The notes under the pieces are model-generated. The model did not search any database and was not told where the DNA came from. It was given only the letters and a program-made list of their open reading frames with translations. 64,000 nt of DNA from Flavimarina sp. Hel_I_48 (GTDB lineage Bacteria > Bacteroidota > Bacteroidia > Flavobacteriales > Flavobacteriaceae): contig NZ_JPOL01000002.1 of the NCBI RefSeq assembly GCF_000733945.1, forward strand, positions 2,171,001 to 2,235,000, in the 5' to 3' direction. This document shows positions 25,001 to 33,536 of the stretch, one piece after another (within the stretch, counting starts at the first letter, position 1; each line of letters opens with the position of its first letter). Position numbers and translations under genes: made by a program.

Positions 25001-26391
25001 GATATTTATTAATTACAAGCTTGTGCTTTTTTACAAGTATACTCGCAAGTGCCCAGGATAGCCCCCAGGACAGCCTTGTGCCGCAATCCTATAGTTTTAG
25101 TCTGGAGGAAGCCCTTGTCTATGGGATGGAGAATAATTATACCGTTAGGAATGCTGCTACTGATATCACCATTGCGCTCAAGCAGAAATGGGAGATCATA
25201 GCACAGGGATTACCGCAAATAGGCGGCGAGGTGACTTATCAAAATCAGTTGATTCAGCCGGTATCCTTCATTCCTGCGGTGTTTTTTGATCCTGAGGCAC
25301 CTGCCGGGGATTTCATACCCGTTCAGTTTAGTCCCAAACAGAACGTAAGTGCCCTTGCTACCTGGAACCAACTCATTTTTGATGGTTCTTATTTTGTGGG
25401 AATACAGTCCGCTCGTACCTTACTTCAAATTTCAGAAAATGCTAAGGTAAAGACAGATCTGGAAATTAAGGAAGCCATAACCTCAGCGTACAGCAATGTC
25501 CTATTGGCGCAGGAAAGTCTCGCTATTTTGCAGGAAAATCTTAAAACCGTCAAGAAAAACCTTGATGATACAAAACAGATTTTTGAGAACGGTATGACCG
25601 AAGAAGAAGACGTGGAGCAGTTGGGCATCACATATCTCGACCTTGAGACAGACCTCAACAATACTTTACGTCAGTTAGCTATTGCTTATGATATGCTTAA
25701 ACTTACTTTGGGCATGCCATTGGAAACAAAACTCGCCATTACAGATGATCTTGATCAACTTTCCATGCAATATTATGATCTTGAACTGCTCAAAAGGGAG
25801 ATACCGCTTGAAGAAAATATAGATTACCGCATCTCGCAGGATCAGGCAAACCTGGCCGAAGTTGAAGTAAAACTGGAAAAAAGCAAAGCCTTACCACGGC
25901 TTAGTGCGTTTGTGAATTATGGCGCAAATGCAAGTTCCAACTCTTTCACGTTCCTTAACGAAGAGCAGCGTTATTTTGAACAAAGCATTTTAGGGTTCAA
26001 TTTAAACATACCTATATTAAGCAGTGGTATGCGGGGTGCACGTACGGCACAAAAAGAATTGGCGTATCAACAACGCCTTGTTGATCTGGAGGAAACCGGG
26101 AACCAGGTAAAGCTTGATATCGCCTCTGCCCGCAATGATTATCAGTTTAGCCTTGATAATTTAACCACACAAGAAAAAAACCTTGACCTCGCCCAGCGTA
26201 TCGAAAAGAAAAACCAGACCAAATTTTTTGAGGGAATTGCTACAAGTTTTGAACTGAGTGAGGCCCAGCAGCAGCTATTTCAGGCGCAGCAGAATTATTT
26301 ACAGGCCATGCTTGAAGTAATTACCAATAAAGCAGCCCTTGAAAAAGTACTTGATACCCGAAAATACCAACCCAAAGAACAAAAAAATTAA
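24997..26391 (+). CDS. TolC-family outer-membrane efflux channel
   Basis: 464 residues: signal peptide (MRYLLITSLCFFTSILASAQ), then two homologous outer-membrane efflux protein domains made of long coiled helices and barrel strands (AITSAYSNVLLAQESLAILQ; DIASARNDYQFSLDNL in the second half). Forms a trimeric channel across the outer membrane and periplasm. It overlaps the TetR gene by four bases and is followed by adaptor and pump genes, giving a complete tripartite system. Confidence 0.9.
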   Translation: MRYLLITSLCFFTSILASAQDSPQDSLVPQSYSFSLEEALVYGMENNYTVRNAATDITIALKQKWEIIAQGLPQIGGEVTYQNQLIQPVSFIPAVFFDPEAPAGDFIPVQFSPKQNVSALATWNQLIFDGSYFVGIQSARTLLQISENAKVKTDLEIKEAITSAYSNVLLAQESLAILQENLKTVKKNLDDTKQIFENGMTEEEDVEQLGITYLDLETDLNNTLRQLAIAYDMLKLTLGMPLETKLAITDDLDQLSMQYYDLELLKREIPLEENIDYRISQDQANLAEVEVKLEKSKALPRLSAFVNYGANASSNSFTFLNEEQRYFEQSILGFNLNIPILSSGMRGARTAQKELAYQQRLVDLEETGNQVKLDIASARNDYQFSLDNLTTQEKNLDLAQRIEKKNQTKFFEGIATSFELSEAQQQLFQAQQNYLQAMLEVITNKAALEKVLDTRKYQPKEQKN

Positions 26392-26405
26392 ATACTGAAT
26401 TTGTC

Positions 26406-27584
26406 ATGAAACAATTCTTCAAAATACTTTTTATAAGCAGTTTTCTTATCGCCTGCGGCGGAAAATCGGAATCTGTTGACGATGTTATCAAAGAAGGCGA
26501 CCTGGCCAAGCTTAAGGCAAAAAAGACAGAACTGGCCTCACAGCAAAGCGCGCTAAAGGAACAATTAGACCGTCTGGATACAGAAATCGATAAAAAAGAT
26601 ACACGGAAACGTGGGTCACTGGTAACGGTCATGACGCTTCAGGACAGTATATTCAAACATTATATTGAAGTGCAGGGCAATGTGCAAACGGATAAAAATA
26701 TTATTATCTATCCCGAATATTCAGGGATTTTAACAGAGATCTTTGTCAAAGAAGGCGATAGGGTACGCAAGGGGCAGCGTCTGGCACGTATTGACGATGG
26801 CGGTTTGAGCAGTGAGATGACGCGTCAAAAAGCGCAGACCGCGCTGGCAAAAACTACTTTTGAGCGTCAAAAACGACTGTGGGACCAGAAAATTGGTTCA
26901 GAAATGAGTTATCTAGAGGCTAAGACCAATTATGAATCTTCAAAGGCAGCGTCAGATCAGTTAAGCTCACAAATAGGTAAAACGGTAATTACCGCACCAT
27001 TTTCTGGGGTTATTGACGATATTATAGCTGATCAGGGAGAAGTGGCCATTCCTGGGCAAACTCAAATTATACGCATCGTCAACTTGGAAGATATGTATGT
27101 GCGCGCATCTGTGCCTGAATCGTTTCTTGGCAAGATGAAAGTAGGTACTGCGGTCATGATAGAGCTTGCCTCACTGGGGGAAAGCTACGAGGGCAAAATA
27201 AGTCAGGTAGGTAATTTTGTGAGTCCAGATAACCGTACGTTTGATATTAAGGTAGCTATCCCCAATCCGGATAACACCGTAAAACCAAATCTGATCGCTA
27301 CGGTAAAAATCAACGATTATACCTCAGAAAACGCCGTTTCTATACCAGAAAACGTGATTCAGCAAAACGCCGTGGGCAACAGTATCGCCTATGTATATGA
27401 GCCCAGCACAGACAGTACGGGTGTGGCAAAACAAGTAAAACTGGAATCCGGCTATTCTTACGATGACCGTGTAGAAGTCGTTAGCGGTGTCAAAGCCGGC
27501 GATAAACTCATAATTGAAGGGGCGAGGTCCCTTCGCGATGGTCAGGAAGTGACTATTAAAAGTCAGAATCAATCCCAGAACTAA
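26406..27584 (+). CDS. RND efflux periplasmic adaptor (membrane fusion protein), lipoprotein
   Basis: 392 residues. Signal peptide with a lipobox (FLIACGG) anchors it to a membrane by lipid at Cys18. Residues ~35-65 are a coiled coil. It then has the biotinyl-lipoyl-like domain (GDRVRKGQRLARID), helical hairpin (TFERQKRLWDQKIGSEMSY), beta-barrel domain (VITAPFSGVIDDIIADQGE onward) and membrane-proximal domain. Bridges the pump and the TolC-like channel. The extra N-terminal coiled coil between lipobox and adaptor core is a little unusual. Confidence 0.9.
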   Translation: MKQFFKILFISSFLIACGGKSESVDDVIKEGDLAKLKAKKTELASQQSALKEQLDRLDTEIDKKDTRKRGSLVTVMTLQDSIFKHYIEVQGNVQTDKNIIIYPEYSGILTEIFVKEGDRVRKGQRLARIDDGGLSSEMTRQKAQTALAKTTFERQKRLWDQKIGSEMSYLEAKTNYESSKAASDQLSSQIGKTVITAPFSGVIDDIIADQGEVAIPGQTQIIRIVNLEDMYVRASVPESFLGKMKVGTAVMIELASLGESYEGKISQVGNFVSPDNRTFDIKVAIPNPDNTVKPNLIATVKINDYTSENAVSIPENVIQQNAVGNSIAYVYEPSTDSTGVAKQVKLESGYSYDDRVEVVSGVKAGDKLIIEGARSLRDGQEVTIKSQNQSQN

Positions 27585-27589
27585 ATAAA

Positions 27590-30500
27590 ATGGCAAAAAA
27601 CACCTACAAAGAATTTGGCATTTCGTCATGGGCCATTGATAATAAAATGACCGTCTATGTGATCACCGCAATTATATTGATAAGTGGTATCGCCGCTTAT
27701 TATAGCATGCCGCGGGAAGCCTTCCCGGAAATTGTGGAGACAAAAATCTATGTAAGCTCGGTCAATCCCGGTAACGCTGCAGAAGATGTGGAAAAATTCA
27801 TCACAGAACCGCTTGAAGAAGAATTCAACGATATAGGTGGTGTCAAAGAGATTTCCTCTACGACCTTACAGGATTACTCCATCATTATTGTGGAGTTTGA
27901 AGAAGATGTAGATGTTGATGTCGCGAAAACAAAAGTCAAGGATAAAGTAGATCTTGTAAAGGCCGAAACCACCTGGCCCACGTTAGATAATGGTGCTAAG
28001 GTTGAACCCAATATTTTTGACCTGAATATTTCTGAGGAAATGCCTATCCTCAACGTAAATTTTACGGGCGACTTTCAAGTGCAGCAATTAAAGGATTATG
28101 CTGAGCACCTTCAGGAAAAGATAGAACTACTTCCGCAGATTAAGGAAGCCACCATACGTGGAGCAGAAGATATGGAAGTGGAAATTGCCGTAGATGTCTA
28201 TAAAATGACAGCTTCTAAGGTAAGTTTTGATAATATCATCAATGCGGTGCGCTCAGAAAACAGTACAATTTCTGCGGGTAATGTTATCGTGAATGGCCAG
28301 CGCAAAAATATACGCGTACTTGGGGAAATTGAGAATCCCAGCGAGTTGCGCAACGTGGTCGTGAAGCGTGACGGGGGCAATATTTTTCTCAAGGATATCG
28401 CAACTATAAAATTCAGGGAAAAAGATCCCACCACGTTTGCGCGCGAGAGCGGTCAGCCGGTGGTCATGCTTGATGTTAAAAAGCGTGCCGGGAAGAATAT
28501 GATTGAAGCCGTAGATCAGATCAAGGAACTTGTAGCTCAGGAAAAGGATGATTATTATCCAGAATCGCTTCATATTTCACTTACGAATGACCAGTCTATA
28601 AAAACGGCAAACCAGGTAGATGATCTGGTAAACAACATCATTTTTGGGGTAATTCTCGTCGTGGTCGTGCTCATGTTCTTTTTAGGTTTCCGCAATGCGT
28701 TGTTCGTAGGTTTTGCCATACCGCTTTCCATGTTTATGTCGCTGACCATCCTCTCCGCTTTTGGACTGACTTTAAACACCATGGTACTTTTTGGCCTGGT
28801 TATGGGCTTGGGGATGCTCGTGGATAATGGTATTGTGGTAGTTGAAAATGTATATAGCCTGATGGACCAGGGCATGCCCCGTATCAAAGCGGCAAAACAG
28901 GGTCTGGGTGAGATTGCGTGGCCCATTATCGCTTCAACCGCTACAACGCTTGCCGCATTTTTCCCTCTGGGACTATGGCCGGGAACGATAGGGAAGTTTA
29001 TGGTTTATTTCCCCATTACGCTTTCTGTGGTACTGAGTTCGTCACTCTTTGTCGCCCTGATCATCAACTCCATGCTTACTTCGCAGTTCATGAAAACGGA
29101 AGAGGAAGATATTTCCAAGAAAAAACTGATACGCAATAGCCTTATACTTGCGGTTATAGGTGTTATTATGCTTATTGCCGGTTTTGTGATGGATGTTGGC
29201 GGTTTGCGCGGCATGGGTAATTTATTGTTGCTATCTGCTATTTTATTATGGTGCTATAAGTACTTTCTTGCTGGAGCGGTGCGCTATTTTCAGTATAAAT
29301 CCTTAAAAAGACTGGAAGAGTTTTACGGGCGTTTTTTAAAGTATGCGCTTCGCGGAAAAAAAGCCTATGTGTTTTTCTTTGGTACACTGGTCATGCTTGT
29401 CCTTTCGTTTGTTCTGCTTGGCATCGTTCAGCCTAAAGTGTTGTTCTTTCCAGAAAACCAGCCCAACCAGATCATTACCTATATTGAATATCCTGAAGGT
29501 ACCGCAATTGAGAAAACCAATGAACTGACCAGGAAAATTGAGGACCGCATCTTAAATACCATTAAAAAATATGAAGTTGATAATGGTTACAATTACATGG
29601 TTGAAAGTGCTATTAGCCAGGTAGGACAGGGTGCCGGAAACCCACAAACCGATGGTGGTCAAAGTAATGAAATGCCTCAAAAGGGTAAAATAACCCTGTC
29701 TATGCGTGATTTTAAATTACGTCGTGGTGTAAAGAGTAGCCAGGTGCTTTCAGAAGTCCGTAATGCTGTTAAAGGCTTTCCCGGTGCTTCGGTTATTGTA
29801 GAAAAAGATGCGGCCGGACCTCCTACGGGTTATCCTGTGAATATAGAACTTAAAGGTGAAGATTATGGCCAGATGCTTATTGAAGCCGAAAAGATGCGGA
29901 GTTATATAGACGGCTTGGGTGTAAGTGGTATCGAAGAACTCAAAATTGACGTCAACAAGAGCAAGGCAGAGCTTGGCGTGACCGTAAACCGTGAGAAGGC
30001 GGGGCAACTGGGTATTTCCACCGCTCAAGTAGGACAGACCCTTAGACGTTCTGTTTATGGTGAGGAGGTTTCTACCTATAAAGAAGGAGATGATGATTAC
30101 GAGATCAATGTGCGCTTCTCCCCAGAAAACCGCTATGATGAGAACATCCTTTTCAATCAACCCATTACCTTTAGAAACAATCAAGGGGAGATATTGCAAA
30201 TACCTATTTCTGCACTGGCCGAGAAAAAAGCTTCCGCGGCTTTTAGTTCCATTAAAAGGAAAGATCTAAAACGGGTAATCACGGTATATTCAAACGTGCT
30301 TGAGGGTGCTAATCCCACGGAGATCGTAAACCAACTCAAACTAGAGTTAAAAGGTTATGAACTTCCTGAGGGAATAAATTACGCCTTTACGGGAGAACAG
30401 GAGAAGCAGGCAGAGAACATGAGTTTTCTTCTGCTGGCACTTGGTGTTGCCATGGGTTCTATTTTGCTGATTCTCGTAGCGCAGTTCAATTCGCTTTCTA

Positions 30501-31105
30501 AACCCATTATCATCTTAATGGCAGTGGTTTTAAGTCTTGTGGGCGTGTTTTTTGGGCTGATCATTTTCAATATGGACTTTGTGGTGATCATGACCATGAT
30601 GGGTATCATATCGCTGGCTGGTATTGTGGTTAACAATGCGATCGTACTTATTGATTATACCCAGATTCTTATAGATCGTAAAAAGGACGAACTAAACCTT
30701 GAAGATGAAGATTTGTTAACTAGGGAACAATATTTTGCACTTACTGTTGCTGGTGGTAAATCAAGATTACGCCCCGTATTGCTAACGGCAATTACAACCG
30801 TTCTTGGGTTGATACCGCTCGCCGTGGGATTAAACATTGACTTCTTCGGACTTTTTACAGACTATGACCCGGCTATTTATATAGGTGGGGACAATGTAAT
30901 TTTCTGGGGCCCGCTGGCATGGACGGTAATCTTTGGACTTGTTTTTGCAACATTCCTTACGCTGGTAATCGTGCCGGTAATGTTCTATCTGGTAAACCGT
31001 GCAAAAGTGCGCTTTGCAGATAAGAGAAAATTGAAGGCAGCAAAAAGAGCCGAAGAAAAAGCAGCGCTAAACAGGCCTGTTGGGGATGAAGAAAATAGAG
31101 CTTAA
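27590..31105 (+). CDS. RND efflux pump, AcrB/HAE1 type
   Basis: 1171 residues, longer than the usual ~1030-1060. The family layout is visible: TM1 near residue 20-40, a porter domain, TM2-6 around ~340-480, a second porter domain and TM8-12 at the end. GMLVDNGIVVVENVY carries the Asp of the proton relay. The extra length is a hydrophobic segment after TM6 (IRNSLILAVIGVIMLIAGF, then NLLLLSAILLWCYKYFLAG), which adds two or three membrane spans, plus a charged C-terminal tail. Substrate cannot be told from sequence; the neighbouring copper-type genes raise, but do not prove, a metal link. Confidence 0.9.
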   Translation: MAKNTYKEFGISSWAIDNKMTVYVITAIILISGIAAYYSMPREAFPEIVETKIYVSSVNPGNAAEDVEKFITEPLEEEFNDIGGVKEISSTTLQDYSIIIVEFEEDVDVDVAKTKVKDKVDLVKAETTWPTLDNGAKVEPNIFDLNISEEMPILNVNFTGDFQVQQLKDYAEHLQEKIELLPQIKEATIRGAEDMEVEIAVDVYKMTASKVSFDNIINAVRSENSTISAGNVIVNGQRKNIRVLGEIENPSELRNVVVKRDGGNIFLKDIATIKFREKDPTTFARESGQPVVMLDVKKRAGKNMIEAVDQIKELVAQEKDDYYPESLHISLTNDQSIKTANQVDDLVNNIIFGVILVVVVLMFFLGFRNALFVGFAIPLSMFMSLTILSAFGLTLNTMVLFGLVMGLGMLVDNGIVVVENVYSLMDQGMPRIKAAKQGLGEIAWPIIASTATTLAAFFPLGLWPGTIGKFMVYFPITLSVVLSSSLFVALIINSMLTSQFMKTEEEDISKKKLIRNSLILAVIGVIMLIAGFVMDVGGLRGMGNLLLLSAILLWCYKYFLAGAVRYFQYKSLKRLEEFYGRFLKYALRGKKAYVFFFGTLVMLVLSFVLLGIVQPKVLFFPENQPNQIITYIEYPEGTAIEKTNELTRKIEDRILNTIKKYEVDNGYNYMVESAISQVGQGAGNPQTDGGQSNEMPQKGKITLSMRDFKLRRGVKSSQVLSEVRNAVKGFPGASVIVEKDAAGPPTGYPVNIELKGEDYGQMLIEAEKMRSYIDGLGVSGIEELKIDVNKSKAELGVTVNREKAGQLGISTAQVGQTLRRSVYGEEVSTYKEGDDDYEINVRFSPENRYDENILFNQPITFRNNQGEILQIPISALAEKKASAAFSSIKRKDLKRVITVYSNVLEGANPTEIVNQLKLELKGYELPEGINYAFTGEQEKQAENMSFLLLALGVAMGSILLILVAQFNSLSKPIIILMAVVLSLVGVFFGLIIFNMDFVVIMTMMGIISLAGIVVNNAIVLIDYTQILIDRKKDELNLEDEDLLTREQYFALTVAGGKSRLRPVLLTAITTVLGLIPLAVGLNIDFFGLFTDYDPAIYIGGDNVIFWGPLAWTVIFGLVFATFLTLVIVPVMFYLVNRAKVRFADKRKLKAAKRAEEKAALNRPVGDEENRA

Positions 31106-31164
31106 ACGTGTTCTAAGGACACGGAGCTTTAGTTGATATTATTTACCTTTTTTATATAAAATAA

Positions 31165-31204
31165 AAGGCTTTGTTTTAACTTTACCATTGTGAAACAAAG
31201 CCTT
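31165..31204 (+). promoter_or_regulatory. Hairpin covering the start codon of the first GKCYL gene
   Basis: Perfect 12-bp stem: AAGGCTTTGTTT at 31165-31176 and AAACAAAGCCTT at 31193-31204, with a 16-base loop that contains the GTG at 31190 at its edge. It follows the RND gene by 59 bases. There is no long T-run straight after the stem, so it may be a translational control element rather than a strong terminator. Confidence 0.5.
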
Positions 31205-31555
31205 ATTTTATTTGCTTTAATGATCGTGTTCAAACCGGTTTTTCCAGTCGTGGAATATGTGTTTGATTACGAGTATATCAGCGAGGTTTTGTGTATTAAT
31301 AAGGATAAGCCAGAATTGCATTGCAACGGTAAATGCTACCTGATGCAATCCCTTGCTGAGGTCGCAAAGGAAGAAGCCGCTCAGAAAAAACAGGATCTGC
31401 TCAAAAAAGTGGATGTTCCCCTTCTTTTTATTGAAACGATGGAACGTACTGTTGCAGCAGACGCTAAGATTTCAGAACAGCGCATTATCTATTCTTTGCC
31501 CAGTTGCTACACGTTTCAGGAAACATCAAATGTTTTCCATCCCCCTATAGTCTAG
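31190..31555 (+). CDS. GKCYL-type Cys protein, copy 1 (unknown function)
   Basis: 121 residues starting with GTG. Residues 1-~20 are hydrophobic and may anchor or export the protein. The mature part has Cys35, Cys45 and Cys49 in EVLCINKDKPELHCNGKCYL, the same residues and spacing as the paralog at 32214, and ends in PPIV like that paralog. The middle part is Lys/Glu-rich. I know of no assigned function. The Cys trio and the neighbouring MbnP/MbnH-like genes suggest Cu(I) or thiol chemistry in the periplasm. Confidence 0.65.
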   Translation: MKQSLILFALMIVFKPVFPVVEYVFDYEYISEVLCINKDKPELHCNGKCYLMQSLAEVAKEEAAQKKQDLLKKVDVPLLFIETMERTVAADAKISEQRIIYSLPSCYTFQETSNVFHPPIV

Positions 31556-31763
31556 AACACTTTTTTCAGTCCTGAAAAATTAAATAGATTCAAAATTATC
31601 CACTGATTTTCTTCGGAAAATAGCTTGTTAAATGGGCTATTTCAGATAAAAATTGGTCAAAAAATGCATTTTTCTGATCGTTTTGTACTTAAAATTGCCA
31701 GAAAATGTGTTTTTACACCAGTTTTTAATCCGCTGAATATTTTTAGTGGTAAACTACACTACA

Positions 31764-32204
31764 ATGATTTCAAAAACTTTTTTGGCAGGCGTCTCCTTTC
31801 TTGCCCTTTTACTAATTTCCTGCGGTGAGGATACCTCAAAACAACAGGAAGAATATCAATCTATTTTTAAAGATGTATTGCATGAGCACGATAAGTTGAT
31901 GGTGCGCATGACCGATATGTATGAGTATTCTAAAGAACTTGAAAATATTGCAGATACCAGCGCTACACCAGAACCCTATGTAAAAGCAGAACAAGCCCTC
32001 AAAGAATCTGATGATGCGATGATGAACTGGATGGAACATTTTGGCGACGAATTTGTGAAGAACAAGTCCGCTATTAAAAAGATGAATTCCCAGCAACTCG
32101 ACGTACAGATTGAAGCCATAAAGGACGAACTGGAGAGCGTTGAGGTAATGCAAACCGAAATGACGGCGCGTCTTGATAAAGCCCAGGCATTAATAGAGCA
32201 ATAA
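31764..32204 (+). CDS. Lipoprotein with His/Met-rich helices
   Basis: 146 residues. The lipobox LISC gives lipidated Cys20. The mature part is predicted all helical, with His40, His42, Met46, Met49 and Met52 on one helix and DDAMMNWMEHF on another, so a four-helix bundle with a soft-metal site is possible. Homologs are sometimes named 'viral A-type inclusion protein', which says nothing about function. The ATG at 31764 is chosen over an in-frame GTG 18 bases upstream, since it gives a normal signal peptide. It lies between the two GKCYL genes. Confidence 0.7.
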   Translation: MISKTFLAGVSFLALLLISCGEDTSKQQEEYQSIFKDVLHEHDKLMVRMTDMYEYSKELENIADTSATPEPYVKAEQALKESDDAMMNWMEHFGDEFVKNKSAIKKMNSQQLDVQIEAIKDELESVEVMQTEMTARLDKAQALIEQ

Positions 32205-32213
32205 AGGTTATCA

Positions 32214-32582
32214 GTGCGCTACTTAGGGCTATTTATAGTATTGCTTATCGTGGGGAGACCCGCGCTGCCGGTTATTGACTATGTCTTCAATTATGAATAT
32301 ATAGCCACGCAACTATGCGTTAACCGCGAGCGCCCAGAACTCAACTGTAATGGGAAATGTTACCTCATGCAGGCCATGGCCCAGGAAGCCGCTCAGGAAC
32401 GGCAGGATAAGAAAGGAAACCTCATCCTCAGGTATGAACTTCCCGTGCTTTATTTTGAAGAGCTTTCCCTTCATTGGGACCATGCTAGCCTTGTAACCCC
32501 AACTATAGTCGTAGCTGACAGTTATAACAAATCGTATCGATTGGTTTTTCACAAACTTCCACTGCGCCCTCCCATCGTTTAA
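32214..32582 (+). CDS. GKCYL-type Cys protein, copy 2 (unknown function)
   Basis: 122 residues, GTG start, hydrophobic N-terminus (LGLFIVLLIVGRPALPV). Cys35, Cys45 and Cys49 in CVNRERPELNCNGKCYLMQ align with copy 1 without gaps, and YVFNYEYIATQL parallels YVFDYEYISEVL there. The C-terminal half differs from copy 1 apart from the final PPIV. It starts 9 bases after the His/Met lipoprotein gene and precedes the MbnP-like gene, so it is probably part of one transcript with them. Confidence 0.65.
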   Translation: MRYLGLFIVLLIVGRPALPVIDYVFNYEYIATQLCVNRERPELNCNGKCYLMQAMAQEAAQERQDKKGNLILRYELPVLYFEELSLHWDHASLVTPTIVVADSYNKSYRLVFHKLPLRPPIV

Positions 32583-32665
32583 AATGACATTCCGAAAAGT
32601 TGCTAAAACAGCCAGAAAACCGGTCTTTTAGCCCCAATTATGTTCCATTTTAAACAAAAATCACA

Positions 32666-33475
32666 ATGATTACCAAGCATATAAAACTAGTATTATTAAC
32701 CGCGCTTATTTCCCTTAGCGCGTGTTCATCAGATGATGACAATTCCGCAGATAACCTTACGGGCACTAATGACCTTACCCTTGAATTTGATAATGGTTTT
32801 AACGGTGATGACCTATTGTTAGGTGCATCAACGTTTACCAATTCAAACGGCGAGGTATTGACCATAAATCGCTTCAATTATCTCGTGAGCAATTTTGTGC
32901 TTATTGACAAAGAAGGCAACGAGTATGTTTACCCAAAAGATGACAGCTACTTCGTCATTAGCGAGGAGAATGACCTTACGGAAGTAAAACTTACAAATAT
33001 CCCCGCGGGAGAATATGTAAGTGTACGTTTTGGTTTGGGAGTGGACCAGGAAAAGTACCAGCAGGGCGCCGAAGGTCAAAACGATGTTTTTTTAAAAACT
33101 GCCGAAGACAACGAGATGATGTGGTCCTGGCAGGCGGGTTACAAATTTTTGAATTTTGAAGGAAGTTTTACCAGCGCTACGGTAACCGAAGCAACCAATT
33201 TTCAAATTCATATGGGCAGTCACGGCACCGCATTAGATAATTACAGGGAAGTCGAAATTACCATGCCTACGACGGCTTTGGTAAGTGCTACCCTGAGTCC
33301 TGTGGTACACCTTGCCGTAGATGCAAACAAAATACTGGATGGCGAGCATAAGATCATACTTTCTGAAGCACCAGTGGTAATGGTAGATGCAGTTAAAAGT
33401 CCGCAAATCGCTGAAAACGCAAGCCAGATGTTTCGTGTGGATCACGTGCATAACGGGGAAAATATTGACCATTAA
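32666..33475 (+). CDS. mbnP: MbnP-family copper-binding lipoprotein
   Basis: 269 residues. Lipobox SLSAC gives lipidated Cys20, and the SSDDD after it matches the acidic lipoprotein export signal of flavobacteria, so it may be on the cell surface. The rest is a beta-sandwich typical of MbnP. DLTLEFDNGF and NRFNYLVSNFVL are family blocks, and MMWSWQAGYKF has the conserved Trp pair (Trp153, Trp155). In studied MbnP proteins a Trp is converted to kynurenine by the diheme partner to complete a Cu(I) site. His-containing parts (IHMGSHG, DHVHNGENIDH) could be ligands. The MbnH-like gene follows after a terminator. Confidence 0.85.
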   Translation: MITKHIKLVLLTALISLSACSSDDDNSADNLTGTNDLTLEFDNGFNGDDLLLGASTFTNSNGEVLTINRFNYLVSNFVLIDKEGNEYVYPKDDSYFVISEENDLTEVKLTNIPAGEYVSVRFGLGVDQEKYQQGAEGQNDVFLKTAEDNEMMWSWQAGYKFLNFEGSFTSATVTEATNFQIHMGSHGTALDNYREVEITMPTTALVSATLSPVVHLAVDANKILDGEHKIILSEAPVVMVDAVKSPQIAENASQMFRVDHVHNGENIDH

Positions 33476-33480
33476 GCAAT

Positions 33481-33528
33481 AAAAAGGAGCCGAAAAGTGG
33501 TATAAATTACCGCTTTTCGGCCTTTTTT
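33481..33528 (+). terminator. Intrinsic terminator or attenuator between the mbnP- and mbnH-like genes
   Basis: Fourteen-bp stem (GCCGAAAAGTGGTA with TACCGCTTTTCGGC, one G-U pair), loop of five bases, then CC and six T. It begins 6 bases past the mbnP stop and ends 9 bases before the mbnH start, so the two genes may be separated or only partly co-transcribed. Confidence 0.85.
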
Positions 33529-33536
33529 AATCTTCT

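Noticed and set aside
28198..30199. Open antisense frames inside the RND pump gene (also inside sucA, sucB and aspS)
   Set aside because: They mirror strongly coding frames on the other strand and show no recognisable protein features.
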